64,000 nucleotides of DNA from Hoplostethus atlanticus (taxonomy: Eukaryota; Chordata; Actinopteri; Trachichthyiformes; Trachichthyidae). The DNA is taken from the NCBI GenBank assembly GCA_034670405.1, contig JAXDDX010000145.1, positions 558,001-622,000 on the forward strand, read 5' to 3'. A program made the position numbers and the translations under genes. Shown here piece after piece: positions 1 to 10,947 of this stretch. The notes beneath the pieces are model-generated. The model was not told where the DNA came from, ran no database searches, and saw only the letters and a list, made by a program, of their open reading frames with translations. The first letter of the stretch is position 1, and each line of letters starts with the position of its first letter.

Positions 1-790
1 CAACTTCACTGCCAGCAACTCACGATTGCCCACATCGTAATTGCGTTCGGCCAGGGATAGTCGACGGGAAAGGAAAGCACAAGGATGGAGCTTTTGGTCG
101 GTGCCGGAGCGTTGTGAGAGGATCGCCCCAACCCCCGTGTCGGAGGCATCCACCTCCACAGTGAACTGACGTGAGGGGTCAGGGTGCACCAGGATGGGTG
201 CGGAGGTGAAGCGTTCCTTCAGCTGGGCAAAAGCCTACTCTGCCTCGGAGGACCAGGAGAAGGGGACGGCTGGAGAGGTGAGTTGGGTCAGCGGTGCGGC
301 TATGCGGCTGTAATCCCGGATGAAGCGGCGGTAAAAGTTGACAAATCCAAGGAAGCGTTGAAGTTGCTTCCGGGATGAAGGAGTTGGCCACTCTGCCATC
401 GCCTGTATTTTCCCCGGATCTGCTCTCACCTGCCCGCTCTCAATGATGTAGCCAAGGAAGCCAACAGAACTTGCATGAAACTCACATTTCTCAGCCTTCA
501 CAAAGAGTTTATTTTCAAGGAGCCTCTGGAGCACCTGCCTGACGTGCTGGGTGTGCTCCTCCAGGGTCCGGGAAAAGATGAGGATGTCGTCGAGATAGAC
601 GAACACAGAGCGATTGAGGAAGTCCCGGAGCACGTCATTAACGAGGGCCTGGAAGACGGCAGGGGCGTTGGTTAGGCTAAAGGGCATCACTAGATACTCA
701 AAGTGGCCCAGAGGTGTATTGAAGGCCGTCTTCCATTCGTCTCCCTCCCGGATTCTGACCAGGTGGTACGCATTCCTGAGGTGGTACGCA
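1..790 (-). pseudogene. Ty3/Gypsy retrotransposon pol fragment (reverse transcriptase into RNase H), broken
   Basis: The minus strand encodes a Gypsy-type reverse transcriptase that would copy element RNA into DNA. Seen directly: TNAPAVFQ, the catalytic YLDDILIFS motif, FLGYII and [13 protein letters not shown] in family order. The N-terminal side (NAYHLVRI then [18 protein letters not shown]) reaches about position 784. After an in-frame TAG at 235-237 the same frame continues into the RNase H start ([18 protein letters not shown]) and runs off the left edge. Protease and the first RT segments are absent: homology stops at a short direct duplication (761-772 and 779-790). One nonsense codon and the truncation make it a relic. 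The assignment to Gypsy is firm; the exact family cannot be told from sequence alone. Integrase, if present, would lie outside the window. Confidence 0.9.
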
Positions 791-1258
791 CTTTAGAGCC
801 CGGGGCTCTGATTCTGAGTAAGACATGGGCGCAAAATCGGATTCTTGGCATTTGCCGGGGCTGTGCCCCGGCTAGCCCCAACACAAATTAAGCACTGCCT
901 GTCTCTAGTCCTCCAATATCTGCCTTAATACAAGGGCTACAATTGTTAGACGCCAGATGATACAAGCGCTGAATGCCAGATGAACAGAATAGTTAGTCTC
1001 GTCTGGGAGCAACGCTCACAGAGGCCTTCAGCCAGGATATTGCTATCCCCAGACACTGAAGTCCTAACTCGCAATGAGCCTTTTTTTGTCACCAGTCATT
1101 GGTTAGTCAGTCAAGTAATCAAGAACTTTGAGTCAATGTTTGACTAGTATATCCAAGACAGCAACATGAAACTAGCCCAATTAACAAAGCAGCATGAAAA
1201 TAGCACATAAGCGTCTTTGTATACATGCAGATATCTTAACACTGTTAAGATATGTACT

Positions 1259-1420
1259 GTATGTTCAGCTGAGCACGGCGGCTACTACTGCGGCAGGTTT
1301 ATACAGCTTTTATGGCAATACAGCATAGCGGCTGATTTTTAACACACAGTATACATTCAGTGGAGCACGGCGGCTACCACTGTTGGCAGTTTCATAAAGC
1401 TTTTACAGCAATACAGCACG
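1259..1420. repeat. Diverged two-copy tandem repeat, period about 90 bp
   Basis: Two copies start at about 1,259 and 1,349. Both contain GAGCACGGCGGCTAC followed by a similar 'gcaataCAGCA' end, with scattered substitutions and small indels. Just upstream, 1,231-1,253 is a short palindrome (atatcttaac, 3-nt centre, gttaagatat). Origin unknown; it directly abuts the LINE end that follows. Confidence 0.7.
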
Positions 1421-1444
1421 AAAAAGGTTATCTGCTTACCTTTT

Positions 1445-1679
1445 TGTACTATGGCCCTGCAGGACCTATACACCAGGAGGTGCAGAACCAGAGCCTGCAG
1501 GATCATGAAGGATCCTCACCACCCCAACAACGGACTGTTTCAGCTGCTGCGGTCAGGCAAGCGCCTCCACAGTCACACTGCAAAAACAGAGCGACTGAGT
1601 TTCTTTCCTCAGGCCATCAGGACTGTGAACTCTGACCTCACCAGGGCCCCCACCAAGACCCACACACTGCCCCTCTTAT

Positions 1680-1723
<44 letters not shown>

Positions 1724-1935
1724 AGGTAGCGACTACACATAACTTATATTACATACACATGTACATACACATTTTTCATATTTTACTATATTTTTGTTTA
1801 TATTCCTTTACCATTGTAAATAGTGCTCTCTGTTGTTGCCCTTTGCACATTCCTGTTGAGCATTGCCACTTTTCATTTCACTGCACACCCTGTGTGTGTA
1901 TGTGACAAATAAAGATCTTGAATCTTGAAATTTAG
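1445..1935 (+). mobile_element. 5'-truncated non-LTR retrotransposon (Rex1/CR1-like 3' end)
   Basis: The plus frame from about 1,451 reads a LINE ORF2 C-terminus: RRCRTRACRIMKDPHHPN, then FQLLRSGKR and RLSFFPQAIRTVNS. This cysteine/arginine-rich tail is typical of Rex1/Babar-like fish LINEs. The 3' UTR follows a (CA)n tract (1,681-1,721) and ends in 'gtgacaaataaagatcttgaatcttga', a short terminal repeat of the kind these elements use for priming. Everything upstream (endonuclease, reverse transcriptase) is missing, as expected for 5' truncation during reverse transcription. The clade name is inferred from motif memory; CR1 or L2 relatives remain possible. Confidence 0.75.
1681..1721. repeat. 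(CA)n microsatellite
   Basis: A pure CA tract of 41 bp inside the 3' part of the truncated LINE. Confidence 0.95.
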
Positions 1936-1994
1936 TCTGCAGAGGCTGCCGTCCCCGCGTCAGGGATGGGGTCCCGTCGGCCCTCCTGGCTGGC

Positions 1995-2560
1995 TCGCCA
2001 ATGTGGTGGATTTTTCTTCACGCAATCTGAGACCACACACGTTTATCAAATTTAGACTAAACTTTAGGTTGATACCTTAAGTAAATGAAGAGAGGAGAGC
2101 GAAGTCTTCAGTCCACATTAGATTTATTGCATCCACCAAAGAATACAACAAACCGAGCTTTCTCGAGCACAACTAACTTTACTAAAACATACACACATTT
2201 TTATACACTTTTCGAACCTCAGTGTGTGTCAGTGGATGTGTTCCATCTCCTTTTTCAGTTAGGGCTGGCCGTTATTTGTCCATCTTAAAACCCAATTGGT
2301 TCATCCCTTATTATCTATTATAATTTTCTAATTACCATGTGTAATCAGCCCCCCCAGGACATGACCGTTTCTGTCCTGTACTCTACAAATTATCGTGATG
2401 CAGGTTTTAGGACAAGGGGTTTCCCGGGGCCGCACACTGAGCATCCCTCCCTGTTTCCATATCCTGCTGCACAGTACTACCAACCGTTTCTTTTCGGCAC
2501 AGCTGCACAGATTATGTCCTCGCGTGGTGACCCTCAACTTTAGGTAACGTTTTCCCAGAA
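1995..2560 (-). mobile_element. Possible LTR of a retroelement, minus orientation
   Basis: On the minus strand an AATAAA polyadenylation-type signal (near 2,120-2,130) is followed about 130 nt later by an end reading 'ccacca' plus 'ca'. Then comes 'TTGGCGAGCCAGCC', which begins like a tRNA primer-binding site (TGG). Sequence further along (1,925-1,990) is GC-rich, as a leader would be. No second copy lies in the window and the outer boundary is not defined, so the LTR reading is inference. It could belong with the minus-strand Gypsy fragment at 1-790, or be unrelated. Confidence 0.3.
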
Positions 2561-4640
2561 ACAGGGTTATTTATTTTGGTACTTGAATTGTTGTTCATTT
2601 TTAACTAAATCCTCCCTTTCCGGCCTTGGTTAGAGTTTCATCCTGTCCCAGTACTTTTCCCCTGCACTATATTTTTCTGACCACCAATATGTTTCCTCAA
2701 CTTACAATGTCACACATGAATGTGACATGTCACCCTGAAGTAAATAAGAACATACCCTGATTAGTGGTTTAACTGTAATATGTATTGAAAATATAACCAT
2801 GCATTATATATTAATTTAGGTGTTACTACATTCCCAAAACTACATGAAAATATAGTGAGTATTGGTTGAATCATAGTCTAACTGTAGTTACATGTCAAAA
2901 AAATCTCCCACACTGGGATTGAGGAGCATCGACTGTGACTTGGGAAGAGATGGGCAGCATACTGAGGGGCTGAGGCTGCATAAGGCCATCACCTTATGCA
3001 GCCTCAGTTTGGGCCAGGAGCAGCTACAGACTGAGGGGAAAGGACTGGCACTAGAGTGCAAGAGAGGCTACTAGATTGAGGCTGAGGTTTGGATTGAGGG
3101 GCAAAGTGACTGCTGAGGGCCCGGGGCCAGATGAGTTAGGTATGTAGGCAGACGGGCAGTGCAGGGCTGTGACTGATATGAGCGTTGAAAGTGAGGGGCG
3201 GAGGCTGAGGCTACGGTGAGTCTCTGGAGCTGGAGCTGGTTCGGTGCTCCGGCTCCCGTGGGCTGCTGCTACAGCAGCTGCTGGAATAGGCCTCATTAAG
3301 TTTCATAGAAACCCTATTACAGGGTCTGAGATGAGGGTTCTGGGGGTTAATTTGAATTCGGTCCGCTCCGTCAAATGCTTTATGCTGTTTCGCATCGTAA
3401 AGCCTCGAGGCGTTCATGGTCCCGTGATTGCAAAAAATGCAGCAGCACTGTATACAATGTAAATAGTCTCGCTGCCATTCAGACTTAAGCTTTTGTTGCT
3501 CGCTAATTGGTATATCAGTGGTCATTTTTCAAGGGCTTCGTTTTAAAACAATATAGACTTTTTTTGGAAAAGGAAGGAAAAACTGTAAAAAATGAAAAAA
3601 CGCAGATGATTACTTCCTAAGCAGTGTTTCTAGTCTGTGAGTAATTCAGTGCAATAATAATAATGGCAGTATAAAGTGATGGATGCATAGAATTCAAGTA
3701 TGTAGATATAATGTCGCTGGTGAATAGAATGTAAGTAAGAGTATTGCAGTTAATGAGTGGCGGGTAAGGGTTAAAGTGCATCATGTAGAATTGAGGTCGC
3801 TGGTACGGCAGGGGGTAAGGTTCAGTAAAGTTCACCGGGGTGTGTTGAGACTCCTGCTGAGTGGGGTACGGTGCAGAGGATGGCAATGTTAATCAAAGTT
3901 GGGCAGAAAAAGGTGTTTGTCGGAGTCCTGCTTGGGGGGGGGGTGGGGTGCTGTTCCGGAGAGTGTTGGTCAACAAGTTGTTATTTGGTCAGATATTAAC
4001 TTCATATTTTATTAGATGTTTGGACCAGAAATCACAATTAGAGCTACTAAAGAATAGTTTTTTTTCCAAAATACCCCAAAAATCTTCAACTCATCTGACT
4101 TGGATTTCAAGAATGCCTTTATTTGACAGTTGTGAGTCGTTCAGAGTTCTTAGGCCAGATATTGATTGCCCGTCAGTGGATTTCATTATTGGCTATTGAT
4201 TAGCTCTGAATGATTGATGATCATCAAAATCCATCTGCTGTGTGTGAACTACAAAGGGAGGACTATTAAGATTTTTAACAGCATCGACTTCGGTCGGTGA
4301 CTGTGACGTCTGTCCTTATTTATCTGATATGCACCTACTGTATCCTTCATTAGTAGTGCAGCAAACCCTTTCACGATCACCTAGTTTCTGGATCATAACT
4401 TCCCTCTGAGATTTGTGCAGAAGAAAGTTTATATAGTACAATGTGGGGATGATTTGCAACCACCTGCTCAGTGTTTATATTCGACATTTCAAGGACAAGC
4501 TCTTAAAAGCAAGAGAAAGGAGCGACACTCGGAGGAGAAGGGATGCGGGAAAAAAGGCTTCTCGAGCACACTTTGAACATATGTGTTTATTTTCTAAGTT
4601 CTTATAAATCAGCACTGTGTAGCTCAGGTCCTGTATACCG
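2560..4640. other. Non-coding stretch, no gene recognised
   Basis: Apart from the hairpin at 2,971-3,006 and a short G-run near 3,935, this segment shows only short, composition-driven open frames. None has family resemblance or a splice-flanked coding pattern. Between about 3,050 and 3,260 the plus strand is rich in GAGG/CTGAGG words. Confidence 0.6.
2971..3006. repeat. Perfect 15-bp inverted repeat, 6-nt loop
   Basis: Arms TGAGGCTGCATAAGG (2,971-2,985) and its exact complement (2,992-3,006) flank the loop CCATCA. One more C-G pair extends the stem outward. The surroundings are GAGG/CTGAGG-rich. Confidence 0.9.
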
Positions 4641-4787
4641 GTGCTGTATAGCTCAATGCAAAGGGCATCCTAGTAATCCTGGTACCAACTCTGCCAGGGG
4701 GTTTAATCCCCACTGGAGTCTGTTAAAAATGCATGCACTCGTCGCGCTGTTAAGGCACTTTGAATCAAAGTGTGCACAAAATGGCAT
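4641..4787 (+). mobile_element. Decayed tRNA-derived SINE
   Basis: A tRNA-like head (gctgtatagctcaatg, A-box-like) is followed by a B-box-like GGGTTTAATCCCC at 4,699-4,711. The tail, 'gttaaggcactttgaatcaaagtgtgcacaaaatggca', matches the L2-type 3' end found at 14.2 kb with several substitutions. That head-plus-LINE-tail layout is the fish SINE pattern, mobilised by the partner LINE. Divergence indicates an old copy. Confidence 0.6.
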
Positions 4788-5381
4788 CTTTATAACGTGT
4801 AAATTACAGATAGACTAAATGTAGGCATACAATATAAATGAGAATATAAAATGTGTGTGTGTGTTTCCAATCCATCTCTTTTTTGTTGGTAAATTAGTGT
4901 CCTTTACCTTACCTCTTACCTCCATGCCTACTCTGATCAGGTGTTTTCTGCTCGACAGTTCTGCTATAGGTTAGCTCAGCCTAATTGGCTGTGTAATGAG
5001 CCAATCACACACCTACGCACCCCCTGGGAGGGCTACTGAGCTTCCTTCTCTGGAGGATGGCTCCATTGAACCATCTAAAAAGAACAGTGTATAAGGTCAC
5101 ACCGAGTATGGGCAATTTTCTGTGATGCATGGTTATAGAAAACTGAACACATGAAGTACACCAGTGGATTCAAATCCTTAGATTCCCGATCCTGTAATGC
5201 ACATTTAATTCTGTGTGTATTTTAAAGGGCCAATCCTGAATCAAAGTGCTCTGTACGTGCAAAGAATAAAGTCAATTATGACCTTCATAAAGAATTGCAA
5301 CATTGAACAAAATCTTTTAACGTTTGACGATGCTTTCCAGAAAAAGCCTTTTGACAAGGCTTTGAATATATGAGTGTGTGT

Positions 5382-5411
5382 GGGGGGGGGGTGTGCACAC
5401 TCACATGAGGC

Positions 5412-5451
<40 letters not shown>
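5382..5451. repeat. Poly-G run and (TG)n microsatellite
   Basis: Ten G residues (5,382-5,391), a short spacer, then a pure TG tract at 5,414-5,451. Confidence 0.9.
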
Positions 5452-5453
<2 letters not shown>

Positions 5454-5459
5454 GAGAGA

Positions 5460-8113
5460 TAGGGAATGAAGGAGAGCAGGTGTTAGCAATCTCTCCATGC
5501 TCCCCTACTTATCCCCTATTTACCCAGGCCGTTTCCATGGTAACCAATGGATGGATTGCCATAGTGGATGATTGGTGCCATTCCACCAGTCATTGGCCTC
5601 ATAATGGACACCCACTCAGGGAAATAATAGCAAATTAACAACGAGCAAAGCCTTGTATCTAAAAAAAAAATCATCTTTGAAGGATCTGAAATTTTTTTGG
5701 TCTCCAGTAATTCAGTTTTTACTTTCTAAAACATACAAACACATAAAAAATACATATTTTCTTAGCCAGATACCCAGAGTTTTGAATATCTTTTTCTTTA
5801 ACTTTTTTATTTAGAACACCTAAATTGCATGTTGATAATGTATACAATATAGGTATATGTACTATATATACAAATATTGAAATATTTTATATGGTGCTGT
5901 AGGGTGAAAATCTGGTATCTCCCATGTGTGACCTTTTGAAAAACAGTCTTGTTTTCAGATTGACCACCAGCTCATCCAATGGGCTTTGAGACGGGTTTCC
6001 AACAGCAAAGGGTTTGTAGAATTTTCTCAACCTATATGCCATGTACACTCTCTATTGAAGTTAAAACATGAAAAATCACCAAAATTGGAGTTGAGATATT
6101 TCCATGACAACAGCTATATCTACATATGTTCAATATATTGTACTATTTAATGTTTAATTTATTGTTATATACTTTATTACATATTATATATTAAAATTAA
6201 AATTTGATTCCAATATTACAGCAATTCGACATGGTATAGGCCTAAGGGGATTTAAGGACAGACACACACACACCCACACACACACACACAGTGCAGATTG
6301 TCATAGCTGTATTTAGGGCAGTGAATTGTAGTGGTCCGCAAAGCTTTGCTGGAGACAATCACTGTCCTTAGTGTGACAACCTGTCTCAGTCAGCAAGTGC
6401 GACAATTACAGTACATGGACTCTGGGAGAGGTGAAGCTGTAGGACAGACAGATGCTCAGCTGATGAGCATGTTAGGACGTCTATTAAAACAGAACCGTAC
6501 AATCAGCACCATCCATCAACAGACCGATCCACCCTTGACTCTGAACAATCGGACAATATAGGAGAGAGAAGCAAGGCCCTGGATATGGACTGGAAGGGAA
6601 AAGGGCTGAGACAGGGCTGTATCCATCCATCCACTCTGCATGGCAATCAATCCTGCCCATGAAAGAGCTACTATATGATGGTGTTAACTACCGTCTGGAT
6701 CTTCCCAACTCACTAAGTGTGTTCAAGTTGTTTTATGTTTGCAGCGGTCGATGGCTGCAGAGAGTTACAGACATTTTAAGGTATGGTTATCTAGGGGTTG
6801 TCTGCACTCAAAGAGGTGTCAAAAGATCTTTTACTGCAATTTGACAAATGTGCGTTTATGTGTGCATGGGGATTTGTACTAAGTGTAGGCTCAATCTGAG
6901 AAAACAAAAAGTAACATTTTGTATAATAGTGTATAACGTTGCAGAAATGTCTGTCAGTGATTGGTGGGCATGCCCTGCAAGCTTTCTTATGGTTCTGTAT
7001 TAGCTGAGCAAACATGTACCTGTACAATGCATGTACAGGTACAAGGGCATGCTGATTATTTTAGTCACACACCTGTACTAGGTCAATAGGCGACCTAGCT
7101 TACTATGGAGTTAGCGTGCATGGTCGTCTGAGGTGTTGCAGGTTTGGAACAGACAGCTTTATCATTGTCTTAAAGGCTAGAAATCAAAGCAACTCTGCAG
7201 CTTTTTGCAATGGCTATCGCTTTTATTTTGTAGTACAGAGTCCTTGTGTCCTCCATAGAGAGAGAGAGAGAGCGTGAAGAAGTAAATGGTGAAAAACAGA
7301 CTGATCAAACTGCAGCTAGATCTTGGAAGTTAAGCTAGGTTTTAATCTTATCAGCGATTCGTCAACTCCCAGCCTTTGATCAGATGCTCGTGCATAATAG
7401 CCCGATGGCGCGGAGAGATCACATCGTGATAAAGGATAATTGGCGTGACACTTGTTCCTTTGAACATCTTGTTTTAGCCTCACCCTATTTCAGGCTGCAG
7501 TCTCTGGGATACTGGCTAAATTAAAATGCACCTTCAGAGCCGAGGCCAGTCAAAAGACACGCTCTTGTAAGAATATGCCCTTAGATGTATTTGTTTCAGA
7601 AAGGAACCTTGAAATTAAACAACGAATGAAGGGCATGTCTTTGCTTTCCCTACAAGTTGGTTGTGGAATTGGACTTTTATCATCTGCCTAGTTAATGGCA
7701 TATTGGCTTTTTTCATTCATGGCATTTTGAGATTATTGACTTTCCATAATCCTTAGCAGTACTGTGCAGCGTTCTGGTCTAGTATGAATTTTCATTTGGT
7801 GTTCATCTGCTTGTTTTTCAACTTTGCTACATTAGATATAAAACTCTGGAGCTTTGCAACATACTGTAAGTGATGATGTGATGCAGCCACGCTAGAATAG
7901 AATGAGTCACCAAGTACAATAAATGTACACAAATGTGTCTTTCCCTGAGATAGCACTGAAGAGAATGAAAATGCATGCAACAAGTTATCAGTTTTGATTG
8001 CTTTTTGTGTTTCCACACTTGCAAACCTGCTGTAGATGAATGTTTTGGAGGGAAAGGGCATTAACAATAGTGAAAATGATTGAATCGTATATGTGGGTGG
8101 GTGGATGCGCACA

Positions 8114-8115
<2 letters not shown>
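5460..8115. other. Non-coding stretch, no gene recognised
   Basis: AT-rich DNA with an imperfect CA tract near 6,262-6,290 and a perfect hairpin at 7,015-7,043 (12-bp arms tgtacctgtaca, loop atgca). No open frame shows a recognisable protein family. Confidence 0.6.

Positions 8116-8163
<48 letters not shown>
8116..8163. repeat. (TG)n microsatellite
   Basis: A pure 48-bp TG tract. Confidence 0.95.
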
Positions 8164-8165
<2 letters not shown>

Positions 8166-8381
8166 TTGCGTACTGAGGTGGCATATTGTATTAGTGACAA
8201 GGGGGGAGGTGTCCTGACGATCCTTTTAAGCAAGGACACAGTTCTGAGAGAATCAACAAACAGAAGACCAACCCACTGCTACAACACTGGGTACTTTTCA
8301 TTATAATAGACATGTAACAATTCCCAGTGGCGACATCTGACAAACAGGTGAGAGAGCAATGATCTTCATAGCGGCATAGAT

Positions 8382-8400
8382 CCCCCCCCCCCCCCCCCCC
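8382..8400. repeat. Poly-C homopolymer, 19 nt
   Basis: Nineteen consecutive C residues on the plus strand. It lies inside a 132-codon minus-strand open frame, giving a run of glycines. Confidence 0.95.
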
Positions 8401-10580
8401 TCTTCCACAGCCCCCCACCCCGAGCAGTGCAGATCCCTCATGGATGGCAGGTTGCCATCGATGACCTTCTCTGGGGAGCGGACATTTCGCTCCATCTTTA
8501 CCCTAGGAGCAAACAGATGTTGCATTGCGCCAAAACCCCATTCCTGACTGTCATTTCCAAAAGCTGCTGTGAAAAAGACAATCACCAGATCTGTGTCAAC
8601 ACCAGTGAGATCTATTCCTGCCCTCCACAGTATCTTTTGGCTGTCTTGATCAAAAGCCAGACGTTGTTTCTTGGCAAGCGGGTGCTCCCAAATAGACATT
8701 GATTATGAGGAGCAGATGTGAAGTGACATGGATCTCAGGCTGGTTGTCTGTTTGGCTGACTTCTGATGCAGATTGACATTGACAAGTGAAAAGATTCCAG
8801 CGGGTGTTTTGTGGCTGAGCCTCCCGCTGCAGATGCCACAGAAGTGGAACGCACATGGGGACCTAACTAACCTTGCCAGGAGAAGCTACAGGGCCGTATA
8901 TGAAAGGGGTGCTGCCAGTGAAAGCGTAATATAGTTTGACACATTAAAACACTAAGCCCCTTAAATGAATACCCAGAAACTATGCAGAAAGTTCACTTTT
9001 TTTTTTAAAGGGCCACTTAAATAAATGGTGAAATTGTCCTGTAAATATGTGGTTGTGTAATAAAGTCATCTGAAATTATATAACATGTAATTACATGATT
9101 AGAATGAGCAATGTTTTTTATTCATGTATCTTTACAAATTTCATAAAATGTGTTTTTGAGGTCCCAAGAAACAAGACTAATGCTAAGTCAAGTCAATTAT
9201 GGGACCAGACCTTTTCTTTTAACTTTACTTTTTTATTATTGTTTTGATTCATACATACGTGCAGTAGAACAGAGAGAATGCAATAATACACTAATTTAAC
9301 TACAATACTTGAATACTTTGTATCTGCGAAACTCGACCAAATCTTTCAACTTCACGCTTTATCTAATCATGCTTGTAATACGAGCTCCCTCTGTGAGACA
9401 TGCGGGTCAGCCTTCCTCCTCGCAAGGACATCTCGTTCTCCGCTGAGATTGAAAAATGAACACGGAGGAGTCATTATGTTGCCATTGTGAAAGGTCAAAT
9501 GGACTGGAATGAATTGTGGGGAACGGAATGAAAATCATATGAGTGTAGGGGAAATTTTTGACATGCCCCATCCCGGTGTATTTGAAATCTCATTCATCTC
9601 TAGCATACAACTTTACCTTTTCACTTCACCAGGCGTTGTCCGTAACGACTCGAAGGTGCAATCGTTGTCATGGACGGGAGATTTTGAAATAGGAACGTAT
9701 AGACAACGTTATTGATCGAGCATCACCGCATGCTTTGGACTTTTTTTAAATGTTATGGACAAGGTAAGTAACTCGATGATGTTTTCATATTTTTCTCCTT
9801 TGTTATAACCTTGTATGAATGAATTGTATGTCCAGTGAACTTATATTTAGTACCATCTGCAAAACTACTCAAAAATTAAGGAGGAATTAAGGATATGAGG
9901 GAAAAACCTTTTAATAAAACATCTCTTTGGAATACTAACTGTAAACATGTTGTAAATACACAATTTTTTAAACAAAATAACCTTGAGTGCAGAATATAAT
10001 GTCTTATAGAGTCTTATTCAACTCAGTCAACTGAGTCAACTCTTATTTTTTTAGTATGCAGCTCACTGATTGTTTTCCAGTTTCTCTGGATCCTCTTTAC
10101 AAATGGTGCCAACAATCTTTTGAACCCTTTCTCGTTCCTTTCAATCTCGATTTTACAATTGATACAAGTAGCATTATCCATTGTTGTAACAGTATGACAT
10201 ACCATGATTTAAAAAGTGAAAAAACTTTCTTTTTTTTTATTGATGAGGTCCTGTCTGACAATGGAAGTGCAGCGAAGCATCTTACAAGGACTAATGACAT
10301 CCCCATACATTAAATCGGTTGTAATATAGCTCCTGACCACGTGTGGCAGCACTGAGCAACTTGCTAAGACGTCCTCTGAGTGGTGATATCATATTGGGGA
10401 GAATTAATGGTTTAGGGGGTACGATAGTTTTTAAGTTTAATTTCATTCATCACCCATCACCCACTGCAGTTTTAAAGGACAAATGTAAGTTTCATACAAT
10501 GTTTCATACTCCAGTGTGTATTTAACTTCTGGAGGGATTCTGAACTACTTGACTCATCTAGAATAGTTTGAGTATATTTT
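8401..10580. other. Non-coding stretch, no recognised gene
   Basis: The segment 8,400-8,860 is moderately GC-rich with open frames on both strands (minus 8,301-8,699; plus 8,427-8,702), but neither resembles a family I know. The remainder, 8,860-10,580, is AT-rich with no supported feature. Confidence 0.5.
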
Positions 10581-10947
10581 TCTTTCTTACCAGGTTGCTG
10601 TTAGCTGTACTTTGATTGCTTAAGTATTAGTGCTTTAATCAGTAGTCTATTGTTAGCTGCTAGTTGGTCAGTTTCTCTTTGTGTCATAGCCCCTATTGAA
10701 GGTAGTTTCACCAAGCTAGGCCAATTGCCTTGTTAATTGTCTGGGAGGGGCCTGCACTCCTGGCAGACAATTAGCAATCAGTGGAAGCAGTCTTAAACCA
10801 CTGCTGCTTTGAAAGCGCCAGGCAAAGGAAGGCTTGGTGAACAAAGGTAACAGGTGACTTTTTCAAGCCCGACTTCTTCAAAGAACAACCTTCGAAGATT
10901 AGGTGCTTCTTCTCTTCATAAACCGTATCATTGTATTGTGATCTACC

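Noticed and set aside
8301..8702. Overlapping open frames on both strands (132 and 91 codons)
   Set aside because: No motif or family resemblance; one frame reads through a poly-C homopolymer as polyglycine. Probably chance or a decayed unknown repeat.
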